64,000 bases of DNA, taken from NCBI GenBank assembly GCA_910585895.1, contig CAJUHY010000003.1, forward strand, positions 2,575 through 66,574, written 5' to 3'. The stretch comes from an uncultured Lachnospiraceae bacterium. Lineage in GTDB: Bacteria > Bacillota > Clostridia > Lachnospirales > Lachnospiraceae. Shown here piece after piece: positions 16,469 through 26,534 of the stretch. The stretch's first letter is position 1. Each line of letters starts with the position of its first letter. Made by a program: the position numbers and the translations under genes. The notes beneath the pieces were generated by a model that saw nothing but the letters and a program-made list of their open reading frames with translations, had not been told where the DNA came from and did no database searches.

Positions 16469-16497
16469 GATGGGAAGCCATTATCTGGCTTCCCATC
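16469..16497. terminator. Shared hairpin between convergent genes
   Basis: GATGGGAAGCCA (16469-16480) and TGGCTTCCCATC (16486-16497) form a perfect 12-bp stem with a 5-nt loop. The right arm lies within the last codons of the minus-strand methyltransferase gene and the loop holds its stop codon. On the minus strand a T-rich tail (TTAATTTT) follows; on the plus strand there is no T-run. Confidence 0.65.
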
Positions 16498-17341
16498 TGC
16501 CGCTTGCGCCGCAGGGCAGGATTAACCCATTGCAAGACACCGGAAGTCCAATTTCCTGCGCATCTATAGTACCGTCAAATCTGCGCATTTCCATGCCGAG
16601 CATATAGGCAAGCACTGCCGGCTGCAGTCCGGTGGTATAGGAGTTAATCAGGAAAAACAAAGGCTTTTCGGACAATAGCTGTACGCAGAGTTTTACCAGA
16701 GGATAGATGGCATCTTCGATTTTCCAGATTTCTCCTTTGGGTCCCCGGCCGTAAGAGGGTGGGTCCATGATGATGGCATCGTAATGATTGCCCCTGCGAA
16801 TCTCACGTTCTGTAAATTTTACGCAGTCATCTACAATCCAGCGGATTGGGGCGTTGGCAAGTCCTGAGGAGACGGCGTTTTCTTTTGCCCAGGTTACCAT
16901 TCCCTTGGCTGCATCCACATGCGTAACGCTTGCACCGGCTGCTGCAGCGGCAACTGTGGCTCCGCCCGTGTAGGCGAAGAGATTGAGAACTTTGATGGGG
17001 CGTTTACTCTGGCGGATTTTTTCACTGAACCAGTCCCAGTTTACGGCCTGTTCAGGGAACAGCCCGGTATGCTTAAAACTAAAAGGCTTTAAGTGAAACG
17101 TAAGACGGTTGTAATGGATATCCCATTGCTGAGGCAAATCAAAGAATTCCCATTCGCCGCCGCCCTTTTTGCTGCGGTGGTAATGCCCGTTCTTTTGTTT
17201 CCAGCGAGGCTGTGTTCTGGGGGTGTCCCAGATGACTTGAGGGTCTGGCCTTACCAGGATATAATTTCCCCAACGTTCTAATTTTTCTCCTTTGGAGCAG
17301 TCGATGACTTCATAATCTTTCCATTTATCTGCAATCCACAT
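16481..17341 (-). CDS. SAM-dependent methyltransferase, RlmI/RlmK-like
   Basis: A 286-residue class I SAM-dependent methyltransferase. The SAM-binding motif VLNLFAYTGGATVAAAAAGA is at about residues 127-146, VTHVDAAKGMVTWAKENA follows, and motif IV is DAIIMDPPSYGRG. These features place it with the 23S rRNA cytosine methyltransferase-like group (RlmI/RlmK C-terminal domains), although the N-terminal PUA domain of RlmI is absent. The exact substrate is unknown. It runs opposite to its neighbours. Its 3' end forms part of a hairpin terminator. Confidence 0.82.
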   Translation of the reverse strand: MWIADKWKDYEVIDCSKGEKLERWGNYILVRPDPQVIWDTPRTQPRWKQKNGHYHRSKKGGGEWEFFDLPQQWDIHYNRLTFHLKPFSFKHTGLFPEQAVNWDWFSEKIRQSKRPIKVLNLFAYTGGATVAAAAAGASVTHVDAAKGMVTWAKENAVSSGLANAPIRWIVDDCVKFTEREIRRGNHYDAIIMDPPSYGRGPKGEIWKIEDAIYPLVKLCVQLLSEKPLFFLINSYTTGLQPAVLAYMLGMEMRRFDGTIDAQEIGLPVSCNGLILPCGASGRWEAR

Positions 17342-17413
17342 AGATAAGTCCTTTCTTCAATGTATTAGCAATACCCATTCTAACATAAAATTTTCCTGTC
17401 ATCTATATGTATC

Positions 17414-17442
17414 TTGCAATTGAAATAAAAATTCCGTATAAT
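17414..17442 (+). promoter_or_regulatory. SigmaA promoter of lgt
   Basis: TTGCAA (17414-17419), a 17-nt spacer, and a perfect TATAAT (17437-17442), 31 nt before the lgt start codon. Confidence 0.75.
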
Positions 17443-17473
17443 CGTAAACAAAAACAAAAGCGAGGAAATTTAT

Positions 17474-18232
17474 ATGATTAATACAATACAGCTTGGACCG
17501 CTGACACTGCATATCTATGGTATTATGACGGCACTTGGTTATCTGAGTGCATTTATAATCAGTGAACTGCGGGCCAGAAAAAAAGGCATGGACACCGATA
17601 TCCTCTATGGAATTTTCTGGTGCGCAGTCCTTGGCGGCTCGCTTGGCAGCAAGCTTCTCTACTATATTGTAAGCATACCGGATATCTTGAAAAATCCCTC
17701 TATTTTATGGGATTTCCAGAATGGCTGGGTAGTCTATGGGGGGATTATCGGGGGTGTGCTGACAAGTTTGATATATTGCAGATATAAGAAAGCAGATTTT
17801 ATCAAATATCTGGATTTGGTGCTCCCGGCGGTGGCGTTTGCACAAGGCTGCGGGCGGATTGGCTGTTTCTTTGCCGGCTGCTGTTATGGGCGCGAAACCG
17901 ATTTCGCCTTGCATATCCAATACTGGAAGTCCGAGTATGCGCCCAATGGCGTGAAGCTGATACCAACGCAGATTTATTCCAGCATCGGGGATTTTGCCCT
18001 TGCGTTTCTGCTGATGGCTTATGCGAAACGTGAGCCTAAAAGGGGCAAGGTGGCTGCTGGTTACTGTATTCTCTATAGTATCGGGCGTTTTGTGATTGAA
18101 ATGTTCCGCAACGATTACCGGGGAGCGGTGGGATTTTTGTCAACCTCACAGCTGATTTCGGTGTTTATCCTGATATTGGGAATTGTAATGTTTGTTTGGG
18201 CCGGGAAAGCCAGTAATAAATACGTCCGATAA
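17474..18232 (+). CDS. lgt: Prolipoprotein diacylglyceryl transferase
   Basis: A 252-residue membrane enzyme that transfers diacylglycerol from phosphatidylglycerol to the lipobox cysteine of prolipoproteins. About seven hydrophobic segments are visible. YGIMTALGYLSAF near the start, WVVYGGIIGGVL, and GCGRIGCFFAGCCYG correspond to the conserved Lgt regions; the last carries the Arg of the family signature, in the Cys-rich variant seen in some Clostridia. SD is GAGGAAA. Near the end, GYCILYSIGRFVIEMFRNDY matches the family's C-terminal conserved region. Confidence 0.9.
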   Translation: MINTIQLGPLTLHIYGIMTALGYLSAFIISELRARKKGMDTDILYGIFWCAVLGGSLGSKLLYYIVSIPDILKNPSILWDFQNGWVVYGGIIGGVLTSLIYCRYKKADFIKYLDLVLPAVAFAQGCGRIGCFFAGCCYGRETDFALHIQYWKSEYAPNGVKLIPTQIYSSIGDFALAFLLMAYAKREPKRGKVAAGYCILYSIGRFVIEMFRNDYRGAVGFLSTSQLISVFILILGIVMFVWAGKASNKYVR

Positions 18233-18235
18233 GCC

Positions 18236-18288
18236 GATATAAAAAATAGCTTTACAATGTTATCCTAAGAGAGTGGATTTTTTATATC
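18236..18288 (+). other. AT-rich inverted repeat after lgt
   Basis: GATATAAAAAAT (18236-18247) and ATTTTTTATATC (18277-18288) form a perfect 12-bp stem around a 29-nt loop. It lies between lgt and the next gene, directly before that gene's AGGAGG. It may be a weak terminator or a translation control element. Confidence 0.5.
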
Positions 18289-18298
18289 AGGAGGAAAA

Positions 18299-18886
18299 AT
18301 GAATTCAGGAGTAGATGCAAAAGTTACAATCGGAAAAGTTACAGTAGATTTGGGGCAGGTTATTCGTAATGTGACAGGCGTAGAGACGGATGAGGAGAAG
18401 AAATCGTTTCTGCAGAAGATATTAGAGCCGGAAGCTGTGGACGACAGTGAAAAAGATGCCAGGAAAGCGCAGAAGATTGCCAGAAAAATAGCCAGAGGAG
18501 AGAATGTTACGCCTCAGGAGAAGGCATTTTTAATGAAATTTGACCCTAAGCTGGCACAGATGGCGGAACTTGCCCATCAGCAGGGGGAGCGGGTCAGACA
18601 TGCGCTGCAGAATGCTTCCAACAAGGAGGAACAGCAGAATATTATTCAGCAGGCGTACCAGATGGTTGCCCAGGTGAGCAAGAAAAATCCGCAGTTTGGA
18701 GAATTGCTGGGAGAGGCTGTCAAAGCGGCAGTGCAGGACAGCAGGAAAAAAGGCTTGCTCCAGGAAGAGGATACGGACTTGCTTTCCACAGATAATCCCA
18801 CGGAAAAGGCACAGGATGGGCAGCAGGAACTGTTAGAACAGTTTTTCCCGGAAGAAGACGCTTCCCTCATGGATTGCAGAGGATAG
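18299..18886 (+). CDS. Unknown soluble protein
   Basis: A 195-residue hydrophilic, mostly helical protein without signal peptide or membrane segment; I do not recognise the family. It starts MNSGVDAKVTIGKVTVDLGQ. The middle (ARKAQKIARKIARGENVTPQ) is basic and the C-terminal third acidic, ending EDASLMDCRG. It has AGGAGG before ATG 18299 and sits in the gap between lgt and a large surface protein gene. Codon use resembles its neighbours, so it is probably a true native gene. Confidence 0.65.
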   Translation: MNSGVDAKVTIGKVTVDLGQVIRNVTGVETDEEKKSFLQKILEPEAVDDSEKDARKAQKIARKIARGENVTPQEKAFLMKFDPKLAQMAELAHQQGERVRHALQNASNKEEQQNIIQQAYQMVAQVSKKNPQFGELLGEAVKAAVQDSRKKGLLQEEDTDLLSTDNPTEKAQDGQQELLEQFFPEEDASLMDCRG

Positions 18887-18959
18887 TGTTATATGGGGCT
18901 GTCGCAGCAAGACCTTTTGATATAGCCAGTAAAAGGAAACTATACTGACAAAGAAATAA

Positions 18960-18988
18960 TTGTATTGGATGTCGAATTGTGCTATACT
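18960..18988 (+). promoter_or_regulatory. SigmaA promoter of the surface protein/sortase cluster
   Basis: TTGTAT (18960-18965), a 17-nt spacer, and TATACT (18983-18988). The leader to ATG 19129 is about 135 nt. It probably serves the giant surface protein and perhaps the sortase and leucine-rich-repeat genes, which follow closely. Confidence 0.65.
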
Positions 18989-19128
18989 AGTAACGGAAAA
19001 CACATTATATAGGTGTTAATTTTAGGAAATATATGTTAAGCTATAAATTTTCGAGGGCAAAATGCCGAGAAAATATTAATAATATAAAAAGCTTACAGGA
19101 TGAAAGAGAAGAGCAGGAGGGAAAAACT

Positions 19129-22100
19129 ATGTACAGGGATCTGACCAAAAGAATATTGGCTTTGGCACTGAGTGTCTGTATGATAGCCGGGATGGTGGAC
19201 CTGTCCGGGCTTACTGTGCGTGCAGCGGTTCAGGATCTATGGAATGGAACTATGGAATTCACTGATTCCACGTCTATAGTATATGATGGAAGTGAACATA
19301 AGCCAGGTGTTACAGTTAAGGATTTTAGTGGAAATCTATTGACGGAAGGAACAGATTATAAACTGGAGTATAGCAATAATGTCAATGCCGGAAGCGCGAC
19401 GGTAACAGCTGTTAATTTGGCTGATGAAACTGATACTTTAAGCCAGCGCTTTAGTATTGGCAAGAGGGACATCAATTCCTGCGACGGATTTCCAACAATT
19501 CCCAATCAGGAAATTGCCAGCAGCAGTGCGACGGTGACGCCTCAGGTATTGGTGACGGACAGCGGCAATAAGGACCATACGAATCTGGTAGGCAGAATGT
19601 CAGACAGTGCAGTTCCTGATGTGGATTACACATACTCTTTTAGGAATAACAAGGGTCCGGGGACTGCAACCGTGATAATTACCGGAAGGAACAATTATGA
19701 GGGAAGCAAAGAACTTACATTTACGATTTCCTTGTTGGAAGGTTCTAAGATTACTTTCGATTTTCTGCAAGATGTACAGACAAGCGGAGCAGCGTATAAT
19801 GGACGGGAGATTAAGCCGGAAATAGCAGATACGGTTGCTTATGATGGAGATAAAATAAATCAAAGTGATTATCAGGTGCGTTACCGCAATAATGTATACG
19901 CAGGTACAGCGGAAGCGTGGATAGAGGTAACGAGCGGCAGATACAGCGGATTGCAAAGTGAGCCGAAGACGTTTAACATCCGTAAGAATATCGGCATTAA
20001 TGTAAAGTTTGAGCAGAAGATAAAACTGGGCAAGCCAATTCCTGAAAAATCATATAAAGGAGGGGCGCAGGTTACACTGGAGGAAGAAGATCTTGTGTTG
20101 GTAGACCCGGATTATGAGAATACGCCGCTGAAGCTGGGCGTTGATTATGAGGTTTCTTACAACGCTAATGATAATAAATCAGAGGGACCGGGATATGTTC
20201 AGATTAAAGGTATAGGAAAATATACAGGCAGCAGGACGGAAGAGTTTCAGATTGTTTCTGCGCGCCTTAATGACCCGGAGATGGTCAATCCCTATGGTGC
20301 AGACGGTAAGGCAACATATACATATGATATTAATCCAGATGGCAGCGATAAGGATCAATTTGAGGAAGTAAAGAAAAATGTTGTGGTCAGCAATGGCGAG
20401 GTGGTATATCAGGAAGGGATAGACTATACGATATCTCGTGCGCCGGGCGATGCAGGCACCTCTGCGGGGACGCATTACATTGTAGTGACATCAACCGGAA
20501 CCGGTCAATTGCGGCCAGGTGATTCCGTGAAAAGGGAATATAAAGTACAACCAAGAAGCCTTACAGATCCGGCAATGCACTTTTCGATTACGAATTATCC
20601 TAATCCGGTATATGACGGAAGACCGAAGACGCCGGGATTATTGATTAAATATGAACCTATTACCGGTGGGAGTAAGACGTTAGTGGCGGGTGTGGATTAT
20701 GCAACGCCTTTAAGTTATACAAACAATACCAATGCGAGCGCCCCTGGAAGTCAGGCGGGTGTAAAGGCAACCGGGAAAGGGAACTTTGGCGGTGAGACGG
20801 ATTGGTATCCATTTGATATTGAAGCAATAGAATTGATAGATACGCAGCTTAATCCTGCAACAGGCAATGCCACCGTTAGCGGTCTTGCCAATCCAGCGGA
20901 ATATGTCTATACAGGCAGCGCGATTGAGCCTAATGTGAGCGTCACGTGTACGGGCAGGGGAACCCTTCAAAAAGGCAGGGATTTCACCGTAAGCTGTGAA
21001 AACAATATTGATGTAGGAATGGCTACAATTAAGATTAGCGGTACAGGGAACTATAAAGGGGAACTGGAGAGGAACTTTACCATTACCCAGCGGGACGTGA
21101 ACGATGCCGCGGTAAATATTCAGGTTCCGGCTTCCGTGCAGTATACAGGAGCGCAGCTCATGCCTTCTGTTACTATCAGGCATGGCGGGAAAACTTTGCT
21201 AGAGGATACGGATTATACGTTGAACTATGGCGATAACATTGATAAAGGTTCCGGAAGCGTTACCGTTACAGGAATGGGTAATTACAAGGGAACTGTAACC
21301 AAAACGTTTGTAATTACGGCGCGTAATATTGCCGTTGGGACGCTTAATGTTCGGGATACCATGGCAGGATATGATTTTGCTGTTGGTTCGGCAGATGACC
21401 GCAAGTATGCATATACCGGACAGGAAGTAAGACCTAATCTGGATGATGTGAGTTATACCAATGCAGAAGCTGGCATGGATAATGTAGCCTTGATTGAGGG
21501 GAAGGATTATGAACTCGAATTCAGCCGGAACAAGGAGATTGGTCAGGCGACTGTGACCATCAAAGCGCTGGCGAGCGGAAATTATACCGGAAGTAAGCAA
21601 GTGACGTTCACTATTAAGGGGGATTTGTCAAGCGCTGAGTTTACAAAGGTAGAGATTCCTGAGCAGGTTTATAGCAGCAAGCCGATTATCCCTGAGAATG
21701 CCAAGGTAACTTTTGCCGACAAAGAATTAGTCTATGGCAAGGATTATGATGTCTTATGTGAGAATAATGATAACGTCGATGCGGGAACAGCAACGGCGAC
21801 GATTGTAGGAAAAGGCGATTATTACAGCAGGGCAGAGAATGTACAATTCACTATTCGCATGTTTGATTTGAGTATAGATGATTTGGAGGAAAAAGAATAT
21901 ATTATCGGCAACATTGCTGAAAACTATCCTTTCATTGAGGTAGGGCATCAGCTTCAGCCTTTGCCGGAGATTGTTCATAATGGCAATACTCTTGAAAAAG
22001 ATGTACACTACTATGTGAGCTATGGTGACAATAACAAGGTTGGCAAAGGAACATTGACCATACAAGGAACGGATACTAATTATACGGGAAGCCGTCAGAA

Positions 22101-25100
22101 AGAATTTCAGATTGTGCCATATGATTTGGGAGCAGATTATGCAGAAACTCATGTAGAACTGCAGGGAATCACAGATGTTATTCTGGATGCCGTGATTGCG
22201 GGTGATGATGTAAATGCACAGATGACGCAGGACGGACAGGTGGTTATGTCAGATTTAAAAGTGATGTATACGCCGGTTGATTTAGATGGAACTCCCTTAT
22301 CAAGCCGAGAACTTGTTTTGGGTGATGAATATGAAGTTTTCTATAGAGATAACAAGAAGATTGGCACGGCAACAATTACGATTAATGGAAAAGGCAACTT
22401 TGGTGGAACGATAACAGAGACTTTCCGGATTCGGGGAGACCTTTCTTCTGACAGGACGGAAGTTGTGGTGGCCGACTGTGAATATACACCAGCTGGAAAT
22501 ACACCGGAGCCGACTGTGACCTACACTTACGATGGGGGGGCTACAGAAACCCTTGTAGCGGGTGTGGACTATAATGTAAGGTATGAAAATAATACCGATT
22601 CTACTGTCAAGAGCGGTGCGAAAGCGAAAGCGGTTATCTCTCCGGTGATGGCGGAGGATGGCATTACAGTAGAAGGAAATTTTGCACAAAGCGGTACGGA
22701 ACCGAGAGCGGCAGAGTTTGAGATTCTGCAAAGAGACCTTACGAAAACAATTGGGACAGAAGAAAACCCCAAAGATCCCTCGCTGGATGTCACTGGTTTG
22801 GTGGAGGATGGATACGAGTACAATGGTCTTGATATCGTCCCGGAACTTCAGGTTACCTGTGATGAGATAGCTTTGTCTGTTGGTGATGACGGTGACTATA
22901 CGATTGCCGCAAAGAATAACAGGAATGTATATACATTTGCCGAGACGGAAACGGGCGAGCGCGGCGAGCGTCTTTTGCCAACGGTAATGGTCAGCGCTGT
23001 TAAAGATAGCGATGGCAATTATACTGGAAATTATAAGGGTGAGTTCCAGATAGAATTCAAGATTAATCCCAGACAGATTTCAGAGGAGACGATAAAAACT
23101 TTGCTGCGTGTGAATGGGCAGGATAAGGATGACTCCCAGATTCCGGAAGTAGATTACACCGGAGAAGAGATCCGATTCCCATTAGACACGTCTGACCCTG
23201 TGAACGGCGGCAACGATATGACCGTGACCTGGAGTAAGGAGGGGCAGAATACTTCTCTCGTAGAAAATCAAGACTACAAAGTGGCTTATGCAGACAACAC
23301 CAAAATTGGTGAAGCGAAGATTATTGTTTCGCACGTAGAATTCAGCAATTACGAAGGCACCTATGAGAGAATTTTCAAGATAATGGCCACCATAGAGGTT
23401 GTAGACCAGGAGAATCCTCCTCTTAAATATATGACCTTGGGTTATGACCATAATGTTCCATTTGGTATCGTCGATGTGTATCCGGATATGATATTTGAAG
23501 ATTATTCCGGTGTCCTCTGTGGAGATACGAATAAACCGAAGATATTAGTGGAAGGCGAAGATTTCGAGATTGTTACGACGGAGAATCAGGGAGATGCGCC
23601 GGAGTGCAGCAGGAACAATAAGAATGTGGCCAGGGAAGACGCAGAGAATGAAGCGGAGAGACCGCTGGTAGTTGTCCGCGGAATAGGATGTTACCGCGGT
23701 GTGATTAAAAGATATTACAATATTGTTCCCAAAAATCTGACCACAGACCAGGGAGATATTACAGCGGATTTTGCAGATACTGTTGCTTCCGAAGAGTTTG
23801 AGAATGCCTATATTTATACTGGCGAACCTATTACGCCGACAATTCAGGTGCGTAATCATGGGCAGCTGATGGTGCCCAATGTGGATTACACGATTGTTGG
23901 TTATGAGAATAATACAGCAATTTCTACAGAGAGCAAAAAAGCGAGTGTTACTATTCAGGCAGTAGATGGCAGCAATTACGAGGGACGTAAGACATTTTAC
24001 TTTAATATTATTCCTCGCCAGATTAGCGGTATGCGGGTAGACTTCATTGGCGACAACCCGGTATACAACCGTAAAGCAAAGACTCCTGATGTGGAAGTAT
24101 ACTATATGGAGGGCATAGAAAAAGTAGTTCTCACTAAGAACGATTATGATGTTACCTACGAGAACAACATTAATGCAGCTTCACAGTATGCGGGAGATAA
24201 CGCGCCGGTTGCTATTATCACCGGTAAAGGTTCTTACGGCGGAACATTGAGAAAGAACTTTACGATTGAACCTGAACCGCTTACGCCGGCGGAGGGTGAA
24301 GCAGATGATTTTGACGTTACAGCAGGCAGTGTGCCATATACCGGTCAGGAAGTTACTACTACGATTACGGTGAAAGCAAAAGACGGTACGCTTCTACTGC
24401 AGAAAGATGCACAGAATACACCGGATGTTCCAGGTGTAAGAGAAACACCGGAAACGCCAGACAATCCAGATGACCCGAATGTTCCAGGCAATCCAGACGA
24501 TTCAGAGAACCCGGATGTTCCAGGCAATCCAGACGATTCAGAGAACCCGGATGTTCCAGACAATCCAGACGACCCGGACGTTCCGGACAATCCAGTTCAA
24601 CCAGATTATGAAATTGTCGGTTACCGTGATAATGTCAACGCAGGAATCGGAACAGTAATCATTCAGGGATTGGGCAATTATACCGGAACGCGTGAGGTGC
24701 CGTTTAATATTATTGCACCGGACGTATCGGAGGATTTCCGAGTTGCGGATATTCCAGAGCAGACGTTTATCAATGGTCCGATTGAGCCGAAGGTCAGTGT
24801 TTCCCTGTCGATAGGCGAGGGTGAGGAAGAAACTCAGATTCCGCTGACTGAGGATGATTATGAAGTAGAATATGAGAACAATGTAAATGTTGGAACGGCA
24901 ACAGCCATTATTAAGGGAACCGGCAACTTTGGCGGCGAAAAGAGAGTTAACTTTACGATTGTACCTAAGGTTATCGGTACAGAAGAGGGCATGGACCCGG
25001 AGATGACACTTGCTGCAATTGAAGACCAGCTCTATACTGGCAAGGGCGTTACGCCGGATGTCGATTTGAGATATCACAGTCAGGCCGTTGCGCAGGCAGA

Positions 25101-26505
25101 TGAGCCAGAGGGAGATAACAACGACGGTAATGACGGAGACACAGATGTCGATGGACGTCTGGTGCTGGGCAGGGATTATACGCTTTCCTACCTTACCAAT
25201 ATACCGGTGGGAACGGCAAGCGTAACCATCGTTGGTATTGGCAATTATAGCGGCAACATTCAAACACAGTTCAGGATTCTTGGGACAATGGAATTGGCAG
25301 AGGTGTCGAGTATTCCGGCACAGCCTTATACAGGAAGTCCTGTAACGCCCAAACCTGAGGTTACTCTTGCAGGAAAGAAACTGACTGAGGGAGAGGAATA
25401 CACGTTGTCATATGAGGACAATATTGCTCAGGGTACAGCGAAGATTATTATAACCGGTATGGGTGAATGGTACACCGGAGAGAAGACAGTTACGTTTGAA
25501 ATTGCCAGAGATTTCTCCAATGAAACGATTATTAAGGGTCTGGCGTCAGCGTATACTTATACTGGCAAAGCGATTACACCAGTCGTTGTTGTGGAAGATC
25601 ACGGAAGAATCCTTTCTAAGGGAGTGGATTACAATGTAAGCTACAGCAGCAACATCAACGCAGGAACAGCAACCGTTACTATTACGGGAACCGGCAGATA
25701 CAGCGGAACGGCAGCCGCACAGTTTAAGATTATGCCGCAGAATATCGGCAGGGCAGTGGTCTCCAAGATTGCCGACCAGTCCTACGATGGCAAAGATAAG
25801 AAACCGTCAGTCTCTGTTGTCAGTGATGGAATCACGCTCAAGAATGGCGTTGATTATGCGGTATCCCATGTAGACAATAAGAATCCGGGTAAGGCAAGCG
25901 TAATTATCAAGGGTACCGGCAATTACACGGGAACCAAGACCATGAGTTATAACATTGTGGTGCCTAAAGTGACAGGTGTGAAGATTTCAGGATATTCCGC
26001 TTCCGGCATCACGTTCTCCTGGAACCGCAATAAATTAGTCAGCGGCTATGAGATATATGATGCCAATAATAAGCGCGTAGCATGGGTGAAAAAGAACAGT
26101 ACCGTTAAAGCAACTGTTTCCAAACTCAAAGCAGGAACTACCGGCACATTCCGGGTAAGGACATATGTAATTCAGGGCAAGTATTTTTACAGTGATTTTG
26201 TTACCATTACAGCGAGCACTGCTCCGAAAGCGCCAGCGATTAAGAGCCTGACTTCCAGCAAAGCAAAACAGGTAGCCATTAAGTGGAAGAAAGTTTCCAA
26301 GGCGACGAAATACCAGGTATACCGAAGTACCAGCAAGAAAGGCAAGTACAAGAAAATTGCCACGACCAACAAGACCTCCTATACTGATAAGAAGGCAACG
26401 AATGGCAAGACATATTATTATAAAGTCCGCGCATTGAAGAAGGTTGGTAAGAAGACGTACTACAGTAAATATTCATCAGTAAAATCCGTTGCTGCCAAAA
26501 GGTAG
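19129..26505 (+). CDS. Giant Ig-like repeat surface protein with C-terminal Fn3 domains
   Basis: A 2458-residue secreted protein. A signal peptide (MYRDLTKRILALALSVCMIA) is followed by roughly two dozen Ig-like repeats of 75-100 residues with the pattern YTG..I.P...V....L..G.DY.V.Y.NN...G.A.V.I.G.GNY.G.....F.I. Two repeats carry low-complexity inserts: a Pro/Asp/Asn stretch (24446-24600) and an acidic one (EPEGDNNDGNDGDTDVDG). The last 190 residues form two Fn3-like domains with a very Lys-rich end. There is no LPXTG motif, so attachment may be by charge or by partner proteins. ATG 19129, with AGGAGG 8 nt upstream, is chosen over an ATG at 19033 that precedes the signal peptide by 32 residues. 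Probably an adhesin or matrix protein; its ligand is unknown. Confidence 0.85.
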   Translation: MYRDLTKRILALALSVCMIAGMVDLSGLTVRAAVQDLWNGTMEFTDSTSIVYDGSEHKPGVTVKDFSGNLLTEGTDYKLEYSNNVNAGSATVTAVNLADETDTLSQRFSIGKRDINSCDGFPTIPNQEIASSSATVTPQVLVTDSGNKDHTNLVGRMSDSAVPDVDYTYSFRNNKGPGTATVIITGRNNYEGSKELTFTISLLEGSKITFDFLQDVQTSGAAYNGREIKPEIADTVAYDGDKINQSDYQVRYRNNVYAGTAEAWIEVTSGRYSGLQSEPKTFNIRKNIGINVKFEQKIKLGKPIPEKSYKGGAQVTLEEEDLVLVDPDYENTPLKLGVDYEVSYNANDNKSEGPGYVQIKGIGKYTGSRTEEFQIVSARLNDPEMVNPYGADGKATYTYDINPDGSDKDQFEEVKKNVVVSNGEVVYQEGIDYTISRAPGDAGTSAGTHYIVVTSTGTGQLRPGDSVKREYKVQPRSLTDPAMHFSITNYPNPVYDGRPKTPGLLIKYEPITGGSKTLVAGVDYATPLSYTNNTNASAPGSQAGVKATGKGNFGGETDWYPFDIEAIELIDTQLNPATGNATVSGLANPAEYVYTGSAIEPNVSVTCTGRGTLQKGRDFTVSCENNIDVGMATIKISGTGNYKGELERNFTITQRDVNDAAVNIQVPASVQYTGAQLMPSVTIRHGGKTLLEDTDYTLNYGDNIDKGSGSVTVTGMGNYKGTVTKTFVITARNIAVGTLNVRDTMAGYDFAVGSADDRKYAYTGQEVRPNLDDVSYTNAEAGMDNVALIEGKDYELEFSRNKEIGQATVTIKALASGNYTGSKQVTFTIKGDLSSAEFTKVEIPEQVYSSKPIIPENAKVTFADKELVYGKDYDVLCENNDNVDAGTATATIVGKGDYYSRAENVQFTIRMFDLSIDDLEEKEYIIGNIAENYPFIEVGHQLQPLPEIVHNGNTLEKDVHYYVSYGDNNKVGKGTLTIQGTDTNYTGSRQKEFQIVPYDLGADYAETHVELQGITDVILDAVIAGDDVNAQMTQDGQVVMSDLKVMYTPVDLDGTPLSSRELVLGDEYEVFYRDNKKIGTATITINGKGNFGGTITETFRIRGDLSSDRTEVVVADCEYTPAGNTPEPTVTYTYDGGATETLVAGVDYNVRYENNTDSTVKSGAKAKAVISPVMAEDGITVEGNFAQSGTEPRAAEFEILQRDLTKTIGTEENPKDPSLDVTGLVEDGYEYNGLDIVPELQVTCDEIALSVGDDGDYTIAAKNNRNVYTFAETETGERGERLLPTVMVSAVKDSDGNYTGNYKGEFQIEFKINPRQISEETIKTLLRVNGQDKDDSQIPEVDYTGEEIRFPLDTSDPVNGGNDMTVTWSKEGQNTSLVENQDYKVAYADNTKIGEAKIIVSHVEFSNYEGTYERIFKIMATIEVVDQENPPLKYMTLGYDHNVPFGIVDVYPDMIFEDYSGVLCGDTNKPKILVEGEDFEIVTTENQGDAPECSRNNKNVAREDAENEAERPLVVVRGIGCYRGVIKRYYNIVPKNLTTDQGDITADFADTVASEEFENAYIYTGEPITPTIQVRNHGQLMVPNVDYTIVGYENNTAISTESKKASVTIQAVDGSNYEGRKTFYFNIIPRQISGMRVDFIGDNPVYNRKAKTPDVEVYYMEGIEKVVLTKNDYDVTYENNINAASQYAGDNAPVAIITGKGSYGGTLRKNFTIEPEPLTPAEGEADDFDVTAGSVPYTGQEVTTTITVKAKDGTLLLQKDAQNTPDVPGVRETPETPDNPDDPNVPGNPDDSENPDVPGNPDDSENPDVPDNPDDPDVPDNPVQPDYEIVGYRDNVNAGIGTVIIQGLGNYTGTREVPFNIIAPDVSEDFRVADIPEQTFINGPIEPKVSVSLSIGEGEEETQIPLTEDDYEVEYENNVNVGTATAIIKGTGNFGGEKRVNFTIVPKVIGTEEGMDPEMTLAAIEDQLYTGKGVTPDVDLRYHSQAVAQADEPEGDNNDGNDGDTDVDGRLVLGRDYTLSYLTNIPVGTASVTIVGIGNYSGNIQTQFRILGTMELAEVSSIPAQPYTGSPVTPKPEVTLAGKKLTEGEEYTLSYEDNIAQGTAKIIITGMGEWYTGEKTVTFEIARDFSNETIIKGLASAYTYTGKAITPVVVVEDHGRILSKGVDYNVSYSSNINAGTATVTITGTGRYSGTAAAQFKIMPQNIGRAVVSKIADQSYDGKDKKPSVSVVSDGITLKNGVDYAVSHVDNKNPGKASVIIKGTGNYTGTKTMSYNIVVPKVTGVKISGYSASGITFSWNRNKLVSGYEIYDANNKRVAWVKKNSTVKATVSKLKAGTTGTFRVRTYVIQGKYFYSDFVTITASTAPKAPAIKSLTSSKAKQVAIKWKKVSKATKYQVYRSTSKKGKYKKIATTNKTSYTDKKATNGKTYYYKVRALKKVGKKTYYSKYSSVKSVAAKR
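24446..24600 (+). repeat. 36-bp tandem repeat coding for Pro/Asp/Asn-rich linker
   Basis: Two perfect 36-bp units (24481-24516 and 24517-24552), coding for VPGNPDDSENPD, are flanked by shorter degenerate units. The array interrupts one Ig-like repeat just before its DYEIVGYRDN strand. Such arrays change length easily by slippage. Confidence 0.85.
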
Positions 26506-26534
26506 CAGCGGATAGAAAGGAAATTGATATCAAT

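Noticed and set aside
24446..24600. Short regular repeats as a CRISPR array
   Set aside because: Units are contiguous, in frame and encode a Pro/Asp/Asn linker inside a surface protein; there are no spacers and no cas genes.
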